Shown: one piece after another, positions 30,082 to 36,944 of the stretch | Position numbering within the stretch: the stretch's first letter is position 1 | Layout: each line of letters opens with the position of its first letter | Virus record (IMG/VR): IMGVR_UViG_3300028610_000771 | Coordinates: 1-37,295 of that record | Origin: a virus | Direction: 5' to 3' (one strand) | DNA length: 37,295 nucleotides | The notes under the pieces: model-generated | What the model was told of the DNA's origin: nothing | Database searches by the model: none | Seen by the model: only the letters and a program-made list of their open reading frames with translations | Translations under genes and position numbers: made by a program

Positions 30082-30381
30082 TTAGATTCCTTGGATAACG
30101 CCGTTTATTCTCAATGCTTTTGCTTTTACTGTTTTTGTTTGGTGGATAATCTTGGCGTCATCAAAATTAGATTTCCCGCTTGTGTTCCATTCCGTATACC
30201 GTTCCCATTTCCCTTTGACCATAATTTCACATGTGTTGTTTCGTCTTAGCGGATCGACTTTGCTTTGCTTTTTTGAATACAAAAAATATTCCATATTTTC
30301 CTCCTCGTTCACTCCCGGAGCCGGGCCGTACGGTAGGTAGCCATTCCACCCGACCCCAGGGTCAACGAATAGGTCATTCAC
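30082..30381 (-). CDS. Small protein of unknown function (GTG start)
   Basis: 99 residues starting at GTG 30381 with AAGGTG four bases upstream; no better ATG exists in frame near the start. NDLFVDPGVGWNGYLPYGPA is Gly/Pro-rich, then a basic part (KWERYTEWNTSGKSNFDDAK). Overlaps the upstream gene by eight bases. No family recognised. Confidence 0.5.
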   Translation of the reverse strand: MNDLFVDPGVGWNGYLPYGPAPGVNEEENMEYFLYSKKQSKVDPLRRNNTCEIMVKGKWERYTEWNTSGKSNFDDAKIIHQTKTVKAKALRINGVIQGI

Positions 30382-30604
30382 TTAACACCTTGAATTTTTT
30401 AATAATAGACCTGCCCTTATCTTGGTTCCATAATTTGAGAGTTTCATTTCGGTTTTCATAATAACCGTCATGAGTCGCGATCCTTCCACCGAAAGGTTTT
30501 AGTCCTTCGTCGTGAAGAATACAAAGCCCTTTCTCGTTGAAAAAAACACATTCCCCATGATACCACCATCGATAATTTTCTTCCCCACCGTCTGATTTTG
30601 TCAT
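30374..30604 (-). CDS. Small Cys/His-containing protein
   Basis: 76 residues. YRWWYHGECVFFNEKGLCIL then HDEGLKPFGGRIATHDGYYE: two cysteines and three histidines could hold a zinc, and 'C.f.......C..H..GlkP.ggr...H' recalls YkgJ-like small proteins. Adjacent to the upstream stop. Function unknown. Confidence 0.5.
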   Translation of the reverse strand: MTKSDGGEENYRWWYHGECVFFNEKGLCILHDEGLKPFGGRIATHDGYYENRNETLKLWNQDKGRSIIKKFKVLSE

Positions 30605-30817
30605 CTATAACAAGATATCGACATCGCTTCCGGTATCGTTTATATCTTCGTCAGAATCAAAACACATCAACCGAAATTTTCCAATATGTTTCGTGTCGAA
30701 TAACCTTTCAATATCTTCTGGGACTGGCCAGCATGGAGTATTTTGACACATTTTTTTACAATCATCACAACTACATTCTGTAATTTTTTGGTCTTTTAAT
30801 TTTTCTTTTTTCGTCAT
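30605..30817 (-). CDS. Cys-cluster phage protein
   Basis: 70 residues with a dense cluster ECSCDDCKKMCQNTPCWPVP followed by EDIERLF. Several phages carry a protein with this C.C..C...C....CWP.PE signature, so it is likely a conserved zinc or iron-sulfur-like small domain. The C-terminal half is acidic. ATGA overlap with the upstream gene. Confidence 0.6.
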   Translation of the reverse strand: MTKKEKLKDQKITECSCDDCKKMCQNTPCWPVPEDIERLFDTKHIGKFRLMCFDSDEDINDTGSDVDILL

Positions 30818-31038
30818 ATCAACCCCACTTGCCCGGTATTATTTTTGATCTGATTCCAGAGCCAGTCGGTAACTCTGACGACCTTTTCTTTTTCGTCAAT
30901 GACCGCGTGAGACTTCGGGAACCAGCGGGTCTCGTTCCGACAATTCAATACCAGGAGATAGGCTTTCGGTGTCTGCGAAATCACCCTCCAAAAATCAATG
31001 GTATGCTTATGCGTTGATTTTATTTTCTCGTCTGTCAC
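30814..31038 (-). CDS. Small protein of unknown function (GTG start)
   Basis: 74 residues from GTG 31038, which overlaps the upstream TGA (GTGA) behind a GGGGGGTGA run. Beta-rich: THKHTIDFWRVISQTPKAYL, LVLNCRNETRWFPKSHAVID. The pattern (..Va.eT.kA.l......e.WfPkSq..v) is that of small phage proteins of unknown function that recur next to recombination genes. Confidence 0.55.
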   Translation of the reverse strand: MTDEKIKSTHKHTIDFWRVISQTPKAYLLVLNCRNETRWFPKSHAVIDEKEKVVRVTDWLWNQIKNNTGQVGLI

Positions 31039-31214
31039 CAATCACCCCCCGCCGTTTCGGCATCCCCAAAAGTACAGGGACCACACATTCCGGATACGGG
31101 TAAAATCGGGCGTTGTCCACACACCTCGCATTCATGATCCCAATCCGGCTCGACTTCTTTATCTTGCGCGATTTCTTTTCCTTTTTCTGTTCTTTTTTGT
31201 TTATCTTCTCTCAT
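31035..31214 (-). CDS. Small zinc-ribbon protein
   Basis: 59 residues from the ATG at 31214 (GGGGAAGTC, ATGA overlap). Polar Lys/Glu N-terminus, then HECEVCGQRPILPVSGMCGP and CTFGDAETAGGDW: two C-x2-C pairs of a compact ribbon, with the 'tGmCGpCtfGea' ending seen in many phages. Confidence 0.65.
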   Translation of the reverse strand: MREDKQKRTEKGKEIAQDKEVEPDWDHECEVCGQRPILPVSGMCGPCTFGDAETAGGDW

Positions 31215-31387
31215 GACTTCCCCGCTTTGGTCAGCACCCATCGGAGGGCGGTTAGCTTTGCCCGATTGCCAATCGTGATATCTTTTACTGATCGCGAATT
31301 TGGATTAGAAAAATAATATCTTTTTGGATTATCTATCTTATCCTGTACTACCGCTATCATTCTCTCAATCTCTTTTCTGGTTTTCAT
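31211..31387 (-). CDS. Short helical protein (58 residues)
   Basis: 58 codons filling the gap between two genes. The ATG has AAGGTGATGA directly upstream and the TGA overlaps the next ATG (ATGA). MKTRKEIERMIAVVQDKIDN, then a DITIGNRAKLTALRWVLTKA helix. The frame, binding site and coupling all support a real gene. No function known. Confidence 0.6.
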   Translation of the reverse strand: MKTRKEIERMIAVVQDKIDNPKRYYFSNPNSRSVKDITIGNRAKLTALRWVLTKAGKS

Positions 31388-31391
31388 TTCA

Positions 31392-32612
31392 TCACCTTCG
31401 TTTTATATAAATCCGTTCAAGCACATCACCAACCCGACTGCCTTCTGGTAAATTGGTTCGGTTGATACTGGACGTTTTTATATATTCAACCTTCATTTCT
31501 TTCTCATTAATAGTAACCTTAGTGATACCACCACAACCCCAGAAATCTCCAGTTCTCCATGATCCATAAAAATAGGTCCACAATAAGGTCTCCCACCATG
31601 ATTTTTCACGAGCGAATTTAGTTGTCCCCATACATACCAATTTCAAATCCTTGATATTGCGACTATGGAAAATATGGTTGTGTGCATACAAAGACAGATC
31701 CACCTCATGTTTTAGCATTATATCCGTGAGCCAGCACTGATCGATATCTGGAATTGAAAAGTTTATACCGGTAATTTCCTGGAGCTTTTTGTAATCATTT
31801 GGCAATGCCGCTTGACCTATCGCCACAGGCTTTGCCATAAAGTCCCCGTATACGTCCCCCGGCCAACCTCCAAACATCTTGTGTTGTACAAGGATCTTAT
31901 AAGTGGTGGATCTGTTCCTTTCGAGAACTCTCTCTATTTCGCCCTTCTGCCATTCCCCAATTTTATAATCTTCAACCATCTCGATGGGGTTTCTGTTTCC
32001 AGATTCACTATCCAGAATCATTAACATCACACCGAATCCATTCTTTTTTATTTCGATACACTCAGTCCGCCTACCGATGGGATTGATTCTTTTAATACAT
32101 CCTTCCTTTAACGGGGGAGGGACATCATGATTCCCATGTACGAATTTCACAGCACAGGGTATACGAGAGAATATATTATGGACGTACAAATCAAATATCT
32201 TTTGATATTCCATTATGTCTTCTGTTGTTGCCTGGTCATAATCCTTGAGTCCAAATCCGGGCCACAGGTTCAGCATCCCTATTGGGTGATAATCCCCGCC
32301 GATAATAACCATGTCCGGGTCTTCGTGCTTTATGATATATGCAATTGCGGAAGCCAAACAGAAACCATTAACCAGTTTCCACTCCTCACCTTCCGGGACA
32401 TAATCCGGATTCTTCAACAACTTGTCAACAAACATATTGACATATTCACCACTGAGCCGCAGGGTTCGGAGCCGTTCGTCTTTTAACTGCCATTCTTTAT
32501 CGTCAGCATCTCCGAAGGTGTGGGGATCCCCAATAAAAATAATATTCATTTCCGAAGCCCAGGCCCCAGAGCACAAAATTAAAAACAAGATAAATGTTTT
32601 TAAGGTTTTCAT
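31392..32612 (-). CDS. Secreted calcineurin-like metallophosphoesterase
   Basis: 406 residues. A signal peptide (MKTLKTFILFLILCSGAWA, predicted cut after Ala19) precedes the enzyme. All five motifs of the fold are present in order: Asp29-x-His31 in IFIGDPHTF, Gly-Gly-Asp107 in MVIIGGDYHP, Gly-Asn161-His162-Asp163, His244 in LVQHKM and His311-x-His313 in LYAHNHIF. A dinuclear metal phosphatase or phosphodiesterase acting outside the cytoplasm follows. Substrate unknown. Phages rarely carry an exported enzyme of this kind; here it lies inside the early operon, ATGA-coupled upstream. Confidence 0.85.
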   Translation of the reverse strand: MKTLKTFILFLILCSGAWASEMNIIFIGDPHTFGDADDKEWQLKDERLRTLRLSGEYVNMFVDKLLKNPDYVPEGEEWKLVNGFCLASAIAYIIKHEDPDMVIIGGDYHPIGMLNLWPGFGLKDYDQATTEDIMEYQKIFDLYVHNIFSRIPCAVKFVHGNHDVPPPLKEGCIKRINPIGRRTECIEIKKNGFGVMLMILDSESGNRNPIEMVEDYKIGEWQKGEIERVLERNRSTTYKILVQHKMFGGWPGDVYGDFMAKPVAIGQAALPNDYKKLQEITGINFSIPDIDQCWLTDIMLKHEVDLSLYAHNHIFHSRNIKDLKLVCMGTTKFAREKSWWETLLWTYFYGSWRTGDFWGCGGITKVTINEKEMKVEYIKTSSINRTNLPEGSRVGDVLERIYIKRR

Positions 32613-32815
32613 TTCATCACCTCTACGGCTTCCGGAACGTGGATCGATGCGAGTTCGTAAAACAGAAGTTCCTCGTCAATGTTTTCAAACTCCTCGGGGA
32701 AAGCTGATTTCATACGTTTTATAAATTCGTCCAGCTCGGCGGGCGTCGGTTGCTTATGGTCAAACCATCCCCATGACATCAAACAAAACATCTTAATGTT
32801 TTCGTCTTGTGTCAT
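32609..32815 (-). CDS. Small acidic helical protein
   Basis: 68 residues from the ATG at 32815 (ATGA overlap). MTQDENIKMFCLMSWGWFDH, then PTPAELDEFIKRMKSAFPEE and a DEELLFYELASIHVPEAVEV helix. Net acidic and all-helical. No family recognised; coupled to the phosphoesterase by ATGA. Confidence 0.55.
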   Translation of the reverse strand: MTQDENIKMFCLMSWGWFDHKQPTPAELDEFIKRMKSAFPEEFENIDEELLFYELASIHVPEAVEVMK

Positions 32816-33216
32816 TTCTTCACCAGCCCTGACGCGATCAGCGCCCATTTCCAATATTTCGGATCGCCGTGGAATGATAATTCGAATGTGCAGAGGATTG
32901 TATTCATTCTCGTCGCTCCGGTTATCGCCTTGACAAGGCGGAAACTATTCGCCGGATCCGAGGAATAAAGGGGATACCGGTCGAGACCGACGAAGGGGAA
33001 TCCCCTCAGTAACAATAGCAATTGATGGAAGTTCATCTCGAAGCACGAAATCAATATCACCCCATCTGTTTTTTTTCCGGTGTTATCGAATGTATGTTTC
33101 GACAAGCTGACCTTTATCGGGCGAACACGGGGAAGATTTTTTTTAACCTCGCGAACCGCCTTGTCGAATTTCTTGGTATTGAGTTTGAGTTGGAGTTTGA
33201 TATCTTTTGGTTTCAT
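32812..33216 (-). CDS. Unknown early protein
   Basis: 134 residues. Basic N-terminal half (MKPKDIKLQLKLNTKKFDKA, VREVKKNLPRVRPIKVSLSK) and a mixed C-terminal half with FEMNFHQLLLLLRGFPFVGL and TILCTFELSFHGDPKYWKWA. The second gene of the early operon. No family recognised. ATGA overlaps on both sides. Confidence 0.55.
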   Translation of the reverse strand: MKPKDIKLQLKLNTKKFDKAVREVKKNLPRVRPIKVSLSKHTFDNTGKKTDGVILISCFEMNFHQLLLLLRGFPFVGLDRYPLYSSDPANSFRLVKAITGATRMNTILCTFELSFHGDPKYWKWALIASGLVKK

Positions 33217-33410
33217 ACCCCCCTCCTCGCGAGACCCTGAATCGCTGAATCAAGAGACTCCCTTTTCTCGAGCATCCATTCGATGTTCAAAAGGTCCGTA
33301 CATTTCCCGATCGCATGATCGAGCTTCCTGAGTTTTTTCGAGAGGTTGACTTTCTTCTCTCTCATGAACTTACATTTTAATTTTTGATTCTTTTTGATCG
33401 TGTCTGACAT
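33213..33410 (-). CDS. First gene of the early operon, small basic protein
   Basis: 65 residues, basic and helical (KKNQKLKCKFMREKKVNLSK, KLRKLDHAIGKCTDLLNIEW). An AAAAGGAGG site precedes the ATG, and the strong promoter lies 25 bases upstream, so it should be among the first and most abundant phage products. No family recognised. Confidence 0.65.
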   Translation of the reverse strand: MSDTIKKNQKLKCKFMREKKVNLSKKLRKLDHAIGKCTDLLNIEWMLEKRESLDSAIQGLARRGV

Positions 33411-33434
33411 AACGACCTCCTTTTCATACTTCCT

Positions 33435-33462
33435 ATTATAAGGTTGTTTTTAAAAAAGTCAA
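33435..33462 (-). promoter_or_regulatory. Strong sigma70 early promoter
   Basis: TTGACT (33462-33457), a 16-base spacer and a perfect TATAAT (33440-33435), preceded by a 40-base A/T block that could act as an UP element. The expected start near 33428 gives a leader of about 18 bases that still contains the AAAAGGAGG of the first gene. It drives the whole early block leftward. Confidence 0.75.
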
Positions 33463-33469
33463 TAGTTTT

Positions 33470-33657
33470 TTTAAATTATTTTATTATTTTTTAAAAAACT
33501 GTGGATCCACACTTTTCGAAACGGGAATCGGAGACACTAGGGATATCTATCAGCTGAAGCCGGATCCGGCGGGCCCGGTTCGTATATAGTGTCCGTGCCA
33601 GCTCCCGGGTTGCTGCATATGGTGTCTATAAATGTGGAGAAAATTCCGGTAGTGTGC
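33470..33657. other. Palindrome-rich noncoding stretch upstream of the early promoter
   Basis: No gene. An A/T-rich part (33463-33497) is followed by about 130 bases dense in palindromes: TGTGGATCCACA (33500-33511), TTCGAA, GATATC, CAGCTG, GCCGGATCCGGC (33559-33570), GGGCCC, CCCGGG and CATATG. GACACTA occurs at 33533 and, inverted, at 33587; TGGTGTC lies at 33620. Operators or a packaging/origin element are possible. Nothing here proves a function. Confidence 0.4.
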
Positions 33658-33698
33658 AAAAAAAAAAGAGGAGGAAGGAACCGTTGAACCCTTCCTCC
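33658..33698 (-). terminator. Rho-independent terminator of the right-hand operon
   Basis: On the minus strand GGAGGAAGG (33698-33690) and CCTTCCTCC (33678-33670) form a perfect 9-bp stem with an 11-base loop, followed two bases later by ten T (33667-33658). It stands 49 bases after the last gene of the lysis-like block and separates it from the early promoter. Confidence 0.9.
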
Positions 33699-33746
33699 CC
33701 CTTGGTGGCACTTGGTACGCCTGGCGAGGGCGTTGGAGGTACTATT

Positions 33747-34385
33747 TTAAATATTTATTTTAAGAATCTTAACTACTAATCCTAGACCGCCGGTCGGATA
33801 TTTTTCTCCCTGAGCATTAATCCCCCAGCCCGCGAACGCGCCGAAGAATAACCAGCCGGTTTTTTTTCCCAATAGTATTTGATAGTCCGAGTCCCATGTC
33901 TCGATCTCGAGTTTGAGTGCTGTGATCTCTGTCCTTGATTCTCGGACGGATGTCTCGAGACCGGAGATTGTCAAATTTAACCCAGCGATCACCACGTCTT
34001 TCTTTTTGATAGTCGAATTCAGGAGGACGATGACTTCGGTTTTCTTTTTATCATCCTCCTCTAGCTTGTCATATTTCTCCTGAAGTGGTATGTCCTCTTC
34101 CCTGAGTTCGGTTATTTCGATATGGGACATGGTGGGGATTCTCGCCGCTTCAGCCTTGTATTTTTCCGCTTCGGCGTTTGACTTCTCGGCTGCGTCCTTT
34201 CTCGTCTCGGCGAGAGCGAGAGCATCCTTTAACTTTTTGTCGATCTTGTCGACCCTGACATCGACCTTGACCTTGTCCTCCCGGATCTTTTTCCGGAGGT
34301 CAGCATTCGAGCAGCTCTGTTTTAGATTCATGAAGAGAACGAAAGACAAAACGCAAATCAAAATCACCATCCATTTTTTACTCAT
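33747..34385 (-). CDS. Membrane-anchored coiled-coil protein (spanin-like topology)
   Basis: 212 residues from the ATG at 34385, overlapping its neighbour by eight bases. An N-terminal membrane helix (KKWMVILICVLSFVLFMNL) is followed by about 150 residues of heptad-rich coiled coil (AETRKDAAEKSNAEAEKYKA, VIAGLNLTISGLETSVRESR). The end (GWLFFGAFAGWGINAQGEKY, then GGLGLVVKILKINI) is Gly/aromatic-rich and could insert into or touch the outer membrane. This is the layout of an Rz-like spanin, but no Rz sequence match is claimed. Confidence 0.5.
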   Translation of the reverse strand: MSKKWMVILICVLSFVLFMNLKQSCSNADLRKKIREDKVKVDVRVDKIDKKLKDALALAETRKDAAEKSNAEAEKYKAEAARIPTMSHIEITELREEDIPLQEKYDKLEEDDKKKTEVIVLLNSTIKKKDVVIAGLNLTISGLETSVRESRTEITALKLEIETWDSDYQILLGKKTGWLFFGAFAGWGINAQGEKYPTGGLGLVVKILKINI

Positions 34386-34659
34386 CTGATCGTCCTCCCT
34401 TTTTGAAAAACTTATTGACCACATTTGATTTTTTTGCAAGGTGCTCGACCCCGTTCGCCAATCCGAAAATCCCTATTACAGAAATAAGAAATTTTGAAAG
34501 GATTTCGAGGGCCTTGAATGCGTCACCCTCCGGGATCAAAAAGACAATCATCCCCAAAAAAATAACAATGAAAATCATTGACCCAATACCCGCGACCCAT
34601 AATTTCCTTTTGCCTTCGAGCCGACCATTCAAGACCGGCGCTTCATTCTTCTTTATCAT
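34378..34659 (-). CDS. Two-helix membrane protein, holin-like
   Basis: 93 residues. Transmembrane helices KLWVAGIGSMIFIVIFLGMI and LSKFLISVIGIFGLANGVEH with short polar ends and a basic C-terminus (KKSNVVNKFFKKGGRSDE). Placed between two anchored coiled-coil genes. Size, helix number and the spanin-like neighbour fit a holin; direct evidence is lacking. Confidence 0.55.
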   Translation of the reverse strand: MIKKNEAPVLNGRLEGKRKLWVAGIGSMIFIVIFLGMIVFLIPEGDAFKALEILSKFLISVIGIFGLANGVEHLAKKSNVVNKFFKKGGRSDE

Positions 34660-35026
34660 CTTTTCCCCTCCTCGTCATGAGGATATTTTTAATTCCATCA
34701 ATGGAATTGAAAATCTTCTCTGTATTCCTTGCGTTCCCGACTTGCAACTCCGTCAAATGTTTTATGTTGAGTTCCGAAAGAGAGACCCTTGTTTTCAAAT
34801 CACTCGCTGACTTATCCGATGTCTCTATTTTTTGAAAAAGGGTTTTAATAGAATCTCCCACTGACTGGACTTTCTCTTTTATATACTTGAATGTTTCGCG
34901 GCAAGCCTTCAGGTTTTGGCTTTCGTGTGTTTTCGGTTTATTCATTTTCAGCACTCCATAAATAAAAGTCAATACGGTTGCCAGGGACCCTACAAATCCC
35001 AGGGCGATCGCGAGTTTATCGGTCAT
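34643..35026 (-). CDS. Membrane-anchored coiled-coil protein
   Basis: 127 residues. N-terminal helix (LAIALGFVGSLATVLTFIYG) and then a polar helical stalk (ETFKYIKEKVQSVGDSIKTL, SLSELNIKHLTELQVGNARN). Similar in plan to haemolysin XhlA-type lysis proteins, which carry the anchor at the other end. It overlaps the holin-like gene by 17 bases and the large gene upstream by four (ATGA). Confidence 0.5.
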   Translation of the reverse strand: MTDKLAIALGFVGSLATVLTFIYGVLKMNKPKTHESQNLKACRETFKYIKEKVQSVGDSIKTLFQKIETSDKSASDLKTRVSLSELNIKHLTELQVGNARNTEKIFNSIDGIKNILMTRRGKDDKEE

Positions 35027-35217
35027 TTTTTTATTGCATTGACTATCAGGCTAACCCCGTATCCAACAAAGGCGGCGACGGTTCCCCAGAAAACAAACCG
35101 GGGTTTAATCCAGTATCCAACAATACCCGCGAGTGCCATTGATAAAATAAATACTGGAGTGAAGAACTTCTCCTTGATGGTGTTAAAGTATCCTTTGAAA
35201 TCGACAAAATTTTCCAT
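35023..35217 (-). CDS. Nested two-helix membrane protein, holin-like
   Basis: In frame with the large gene, an ATG at 35217 has AAGGAG nine bases upstream behind nine A bases. The 64-residue product (MENFVDFKGYFNTIKEKFFT...) carries helices PVFILSMALAGIVGYWI and FVFWGTVAAFVGYGVSLIV joined by KPR, and ends NAIKK: the hairpin topology of phage holins. The long protein would place the same hairpin after its DP/EK linker. This repeats the arrangement seen at 17565-17762. Confidence 0.5.
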   Translation of the reverse strand: MENFVDFKGYFNTIKEKFFTPVFILSMALAGIVGYWIKPRFVFWGTVAAFVGYGVSLIVNAIKK

Positions 35218-36600
35218 GTGTTTCTTCTCCTTTTTTTTTGGTTTTCTTTCTGGATCCTTTTCTTTTGGATCCTCTTTTATTTCTGGATCCGGATCCGGTT
35301 TGTTTTCTCTCTGAAGGAATACGGTCTCGATATCAATATCCCGAGTCTCGTCCTCTTCAATAATACGCTTGACAATATCGAGCCCCTTTCCGAATTTGCC
35401 CCTCATGTGCAATTCCTTCCCGGCGAGTTTCTTCCATACCAGATCGGCAAAATCCCTGATACCCTCGCATTTAAAAGTATTGTCCCAGCACAGGAATTCA
35501 AAGAACCATTCCCGCTTGATCGAGAATCTGAGGGGATTGAAAATATTAAGAAAGTTCCGGGCCTTCTTAATAAACGCATAGTAATAATCAACTATGTGCT
35601 GGCCAGTATGCCGGATCCTGTTTCCGTCCTGATCTCTCCGAACGGAATCCCCGTCGTTTGATTCGTCAGAACTTTTCCGTTTTGGCATGTTTGCGTTATT
35701 CGCTACGATCCCTGGAAGATGTTTTGTTTTTATACATTGGTGCCGGGTCGCCCTCATATCAAGCTCGATCCTTTCGCCCCACTCCTTGGCTTTCCGGTTC
35801 CCCATTTCCTTGACCATGTCCTCAATTTCTTCTTTAATCCATCGCCACTTGATCAACGGTCTGTTTTTTTTCGTAGCGATCGAGACAATTAATTTCCGAA
35901 GAGACTTCCAGTGAATGTGTCCAGGTGAAAGATTCTGAAAACCAGACAACATATATTGCTCGGCGGTTTTCCCTTCCGGGAAATAGATTTTATTTGACAG
36001 GTTTTTATACCACTCCCAGCAAGCCGGGACATAATTGGTAATCCCTTCATTGCAATACACATGATAAACCTTCAAGCCTTTTCCAGCCCAATAGTTAAGC
36101 CTGTCAATGATAGCATTCTCATACATGGTCCGGGCGTATTTGGTTTTTGAATCCATGCCGTGAAATCCCCGTATCCCCAGGTTATTTAAATACCAGGGAG
36201 AGAATTTTTCCCGTCCGTCCTTCACCCCGCAATGGTCATTATATCGCCATTTAAAAGAAGCGTCCTCCGGGTACAAAAACAAAAGACATTGGCAAGCGAA
36301 ATCAAGCGCCTCAAAGAACAGAGGGTTCCACTGGTACGGCTTCCCTTTTTCTGGGAGTATGTATTTTTTTTTTTCGGGGTCCCAGGGGAACGGAGTACAG
36401 TGAATGCTCTTTGATTTATCATTGATAAAGGGGAACATCTCCGCAAGTCCCGACGCTCCGGAATGCAATGCCCTCAGAATCCACAATAAAATCCTTGGCT
36501 TGAGAACCTTGTTGCCTTTAAAGCACCCGCGATTTCCATTAAAAATTGCCAGCCATGCCGCGTGAACAATCGGCTGTTTTCTCTTTTTGTTATAGATCAT
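35023..36600 (-). CDS. Large unrecognised protein with C-terminal membrane domain
   Basis: 525 residues from the ATG at 36600 (AAGGAGATAATC). Residues 1-330 are rich in Trp, Tyr, His and Cys (NPLFFEALDFACQCLLFLYP, GLKVYHVYCNEGITNYVPAC) and look like a globular enzyme domain. An Asn-Glu pair at the end of a strand recalls clan GH-A glycosidases, but this is only a hint. A Lys/Arg/Asp part follows, then a DP/EK-rich linker (DPDPEIKEDPKEKDPERK) and two membrane helices at the end. A secreted or membrane-tethered wall-active enzyme is one possibility. I do not recognise the family. Confidence 0.5.
   Translation of the reverse strand: MIYNKKRKQPIVHAAWLAIFNGNRGCFKGNKVLKPRILLWILRALHSGASGLAEMFPFINDKSKSIHCTPFPWDPEKKKYILPEKGKPYQWNPLFFEALDFACQCLLFLYPEDASFKWRYNDHCGVKDGREKFSPWYLNNLGIRGFHGMDSKTKYARTMYENAIIDRLNYWAGKGLKVYHVYCNEGITNYVPACWEWYKNLSNKIYFPEGKTAEQYMLSGFQNLSPGHIHWKSLRKLIVSIATKKNRPLIKWRWIKEEIEDMVKEMGNRKAKEWGERIELDMRATRHQCIKTKHLPGIVANNANMPKRKSSDESNDGDSVRRDQDGNRIRHTGQHIVDYYYAFIKKARNFLNIFNPLRFSIKREWFFEFLCWDNTFKCEGIRDFADLVWKKLAGKELHMRGKFGKGLDIVKRIIEEDETRDIDIETVFLQRENKPDPDPEIKEDPKEKDPERKPKKKEKKHMENFVDFKGYFNTIKEKFFTPVFILSMALAGIVGYWIKPRFVFWGTVAAFVGYGVSLIVNAIKK
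35252..35296. repeat. GGATCC-containing short repeats in the linker of the large gene
   Basis: GGATCC occurs at 35252, 35267, 35285 and 35291 within 45 bases, encoding Asp-Pro repeats of the charged linker on the minus strand. It may reflect codon repetition or slippage rather than a site. Confidence 0.5.
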
Positions 36601-36610
36601 GATTATCTCC

Positions 36611-36934
36611 TTATTGAAACGACATACATTCAATGTTTCGGACTATCTCTTTGTAATGGGAAAGACCATAAGCGGCTGCCTCTTCTGGAGTTCCCATTAG
36701 ATCGCATTCGATCAGAGTTGTTTCTTCTGCAACCCTATCTCTAAGAACTGGATCCACCTTTTTCAAAAAGGGTTTCCACTTTTTATCAATAAACGTTTCG
36801 TAAAGAATGCGATCCGCCAAGACCGTATAACTCTTGATTGTCATTCTCACAATACACGAGAATGGCGTTCCGCCAAATTGAATGAGATAATATACCTCGT
36901 CTCCGATTTTGTACTTTGGTTGTAAATTTTCCAT
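36611..36934 (-). CDS. Small protein of unknown function
   Basis: 107 residues. MENLQPKYKIGDEVYYLIQF and KSYTVLADRILYETFIDKKW suggest an SH3-like beta barrel (kiGdeVyy...). The second half is helical (DPVLRDRVAEETTLIECDLM, EEAAAYGLSHYKEIVRNIEC). GGGAGG upstream of the ATG. Such phage proteins are widespread; role unknown. Confidence 0.6.
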   Translation of the reverse strand: MENLQPKYKIGDEVYYLIQFGGTPFSCIVRMTIKSYTVLADRILYETFIDKKWKPFLKKVDPVLRDRVAEETTLIECDLMGTPEEAAAYGLSHYKEIVRNIECMSFQ

Positions 36935-36944
36935 AAATCCTCCC

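Noticed and set aside
29515-30249. 244-codon plus-strand open frame
   Set aside because: Antisense to the RecT start and three coupled minus-strand genes; no binding site and unlikely Phe/Ser/Leu-rich composition.
33501-33621. Cloning-vector polylinker contamination
   Set aside because: Several six-base sites cluster, but they are spaced by phage-like sequence, sit between a matching terminator and promoter, and do not follow a polylinker order that I recognise. Kept as an unexplained natural element.
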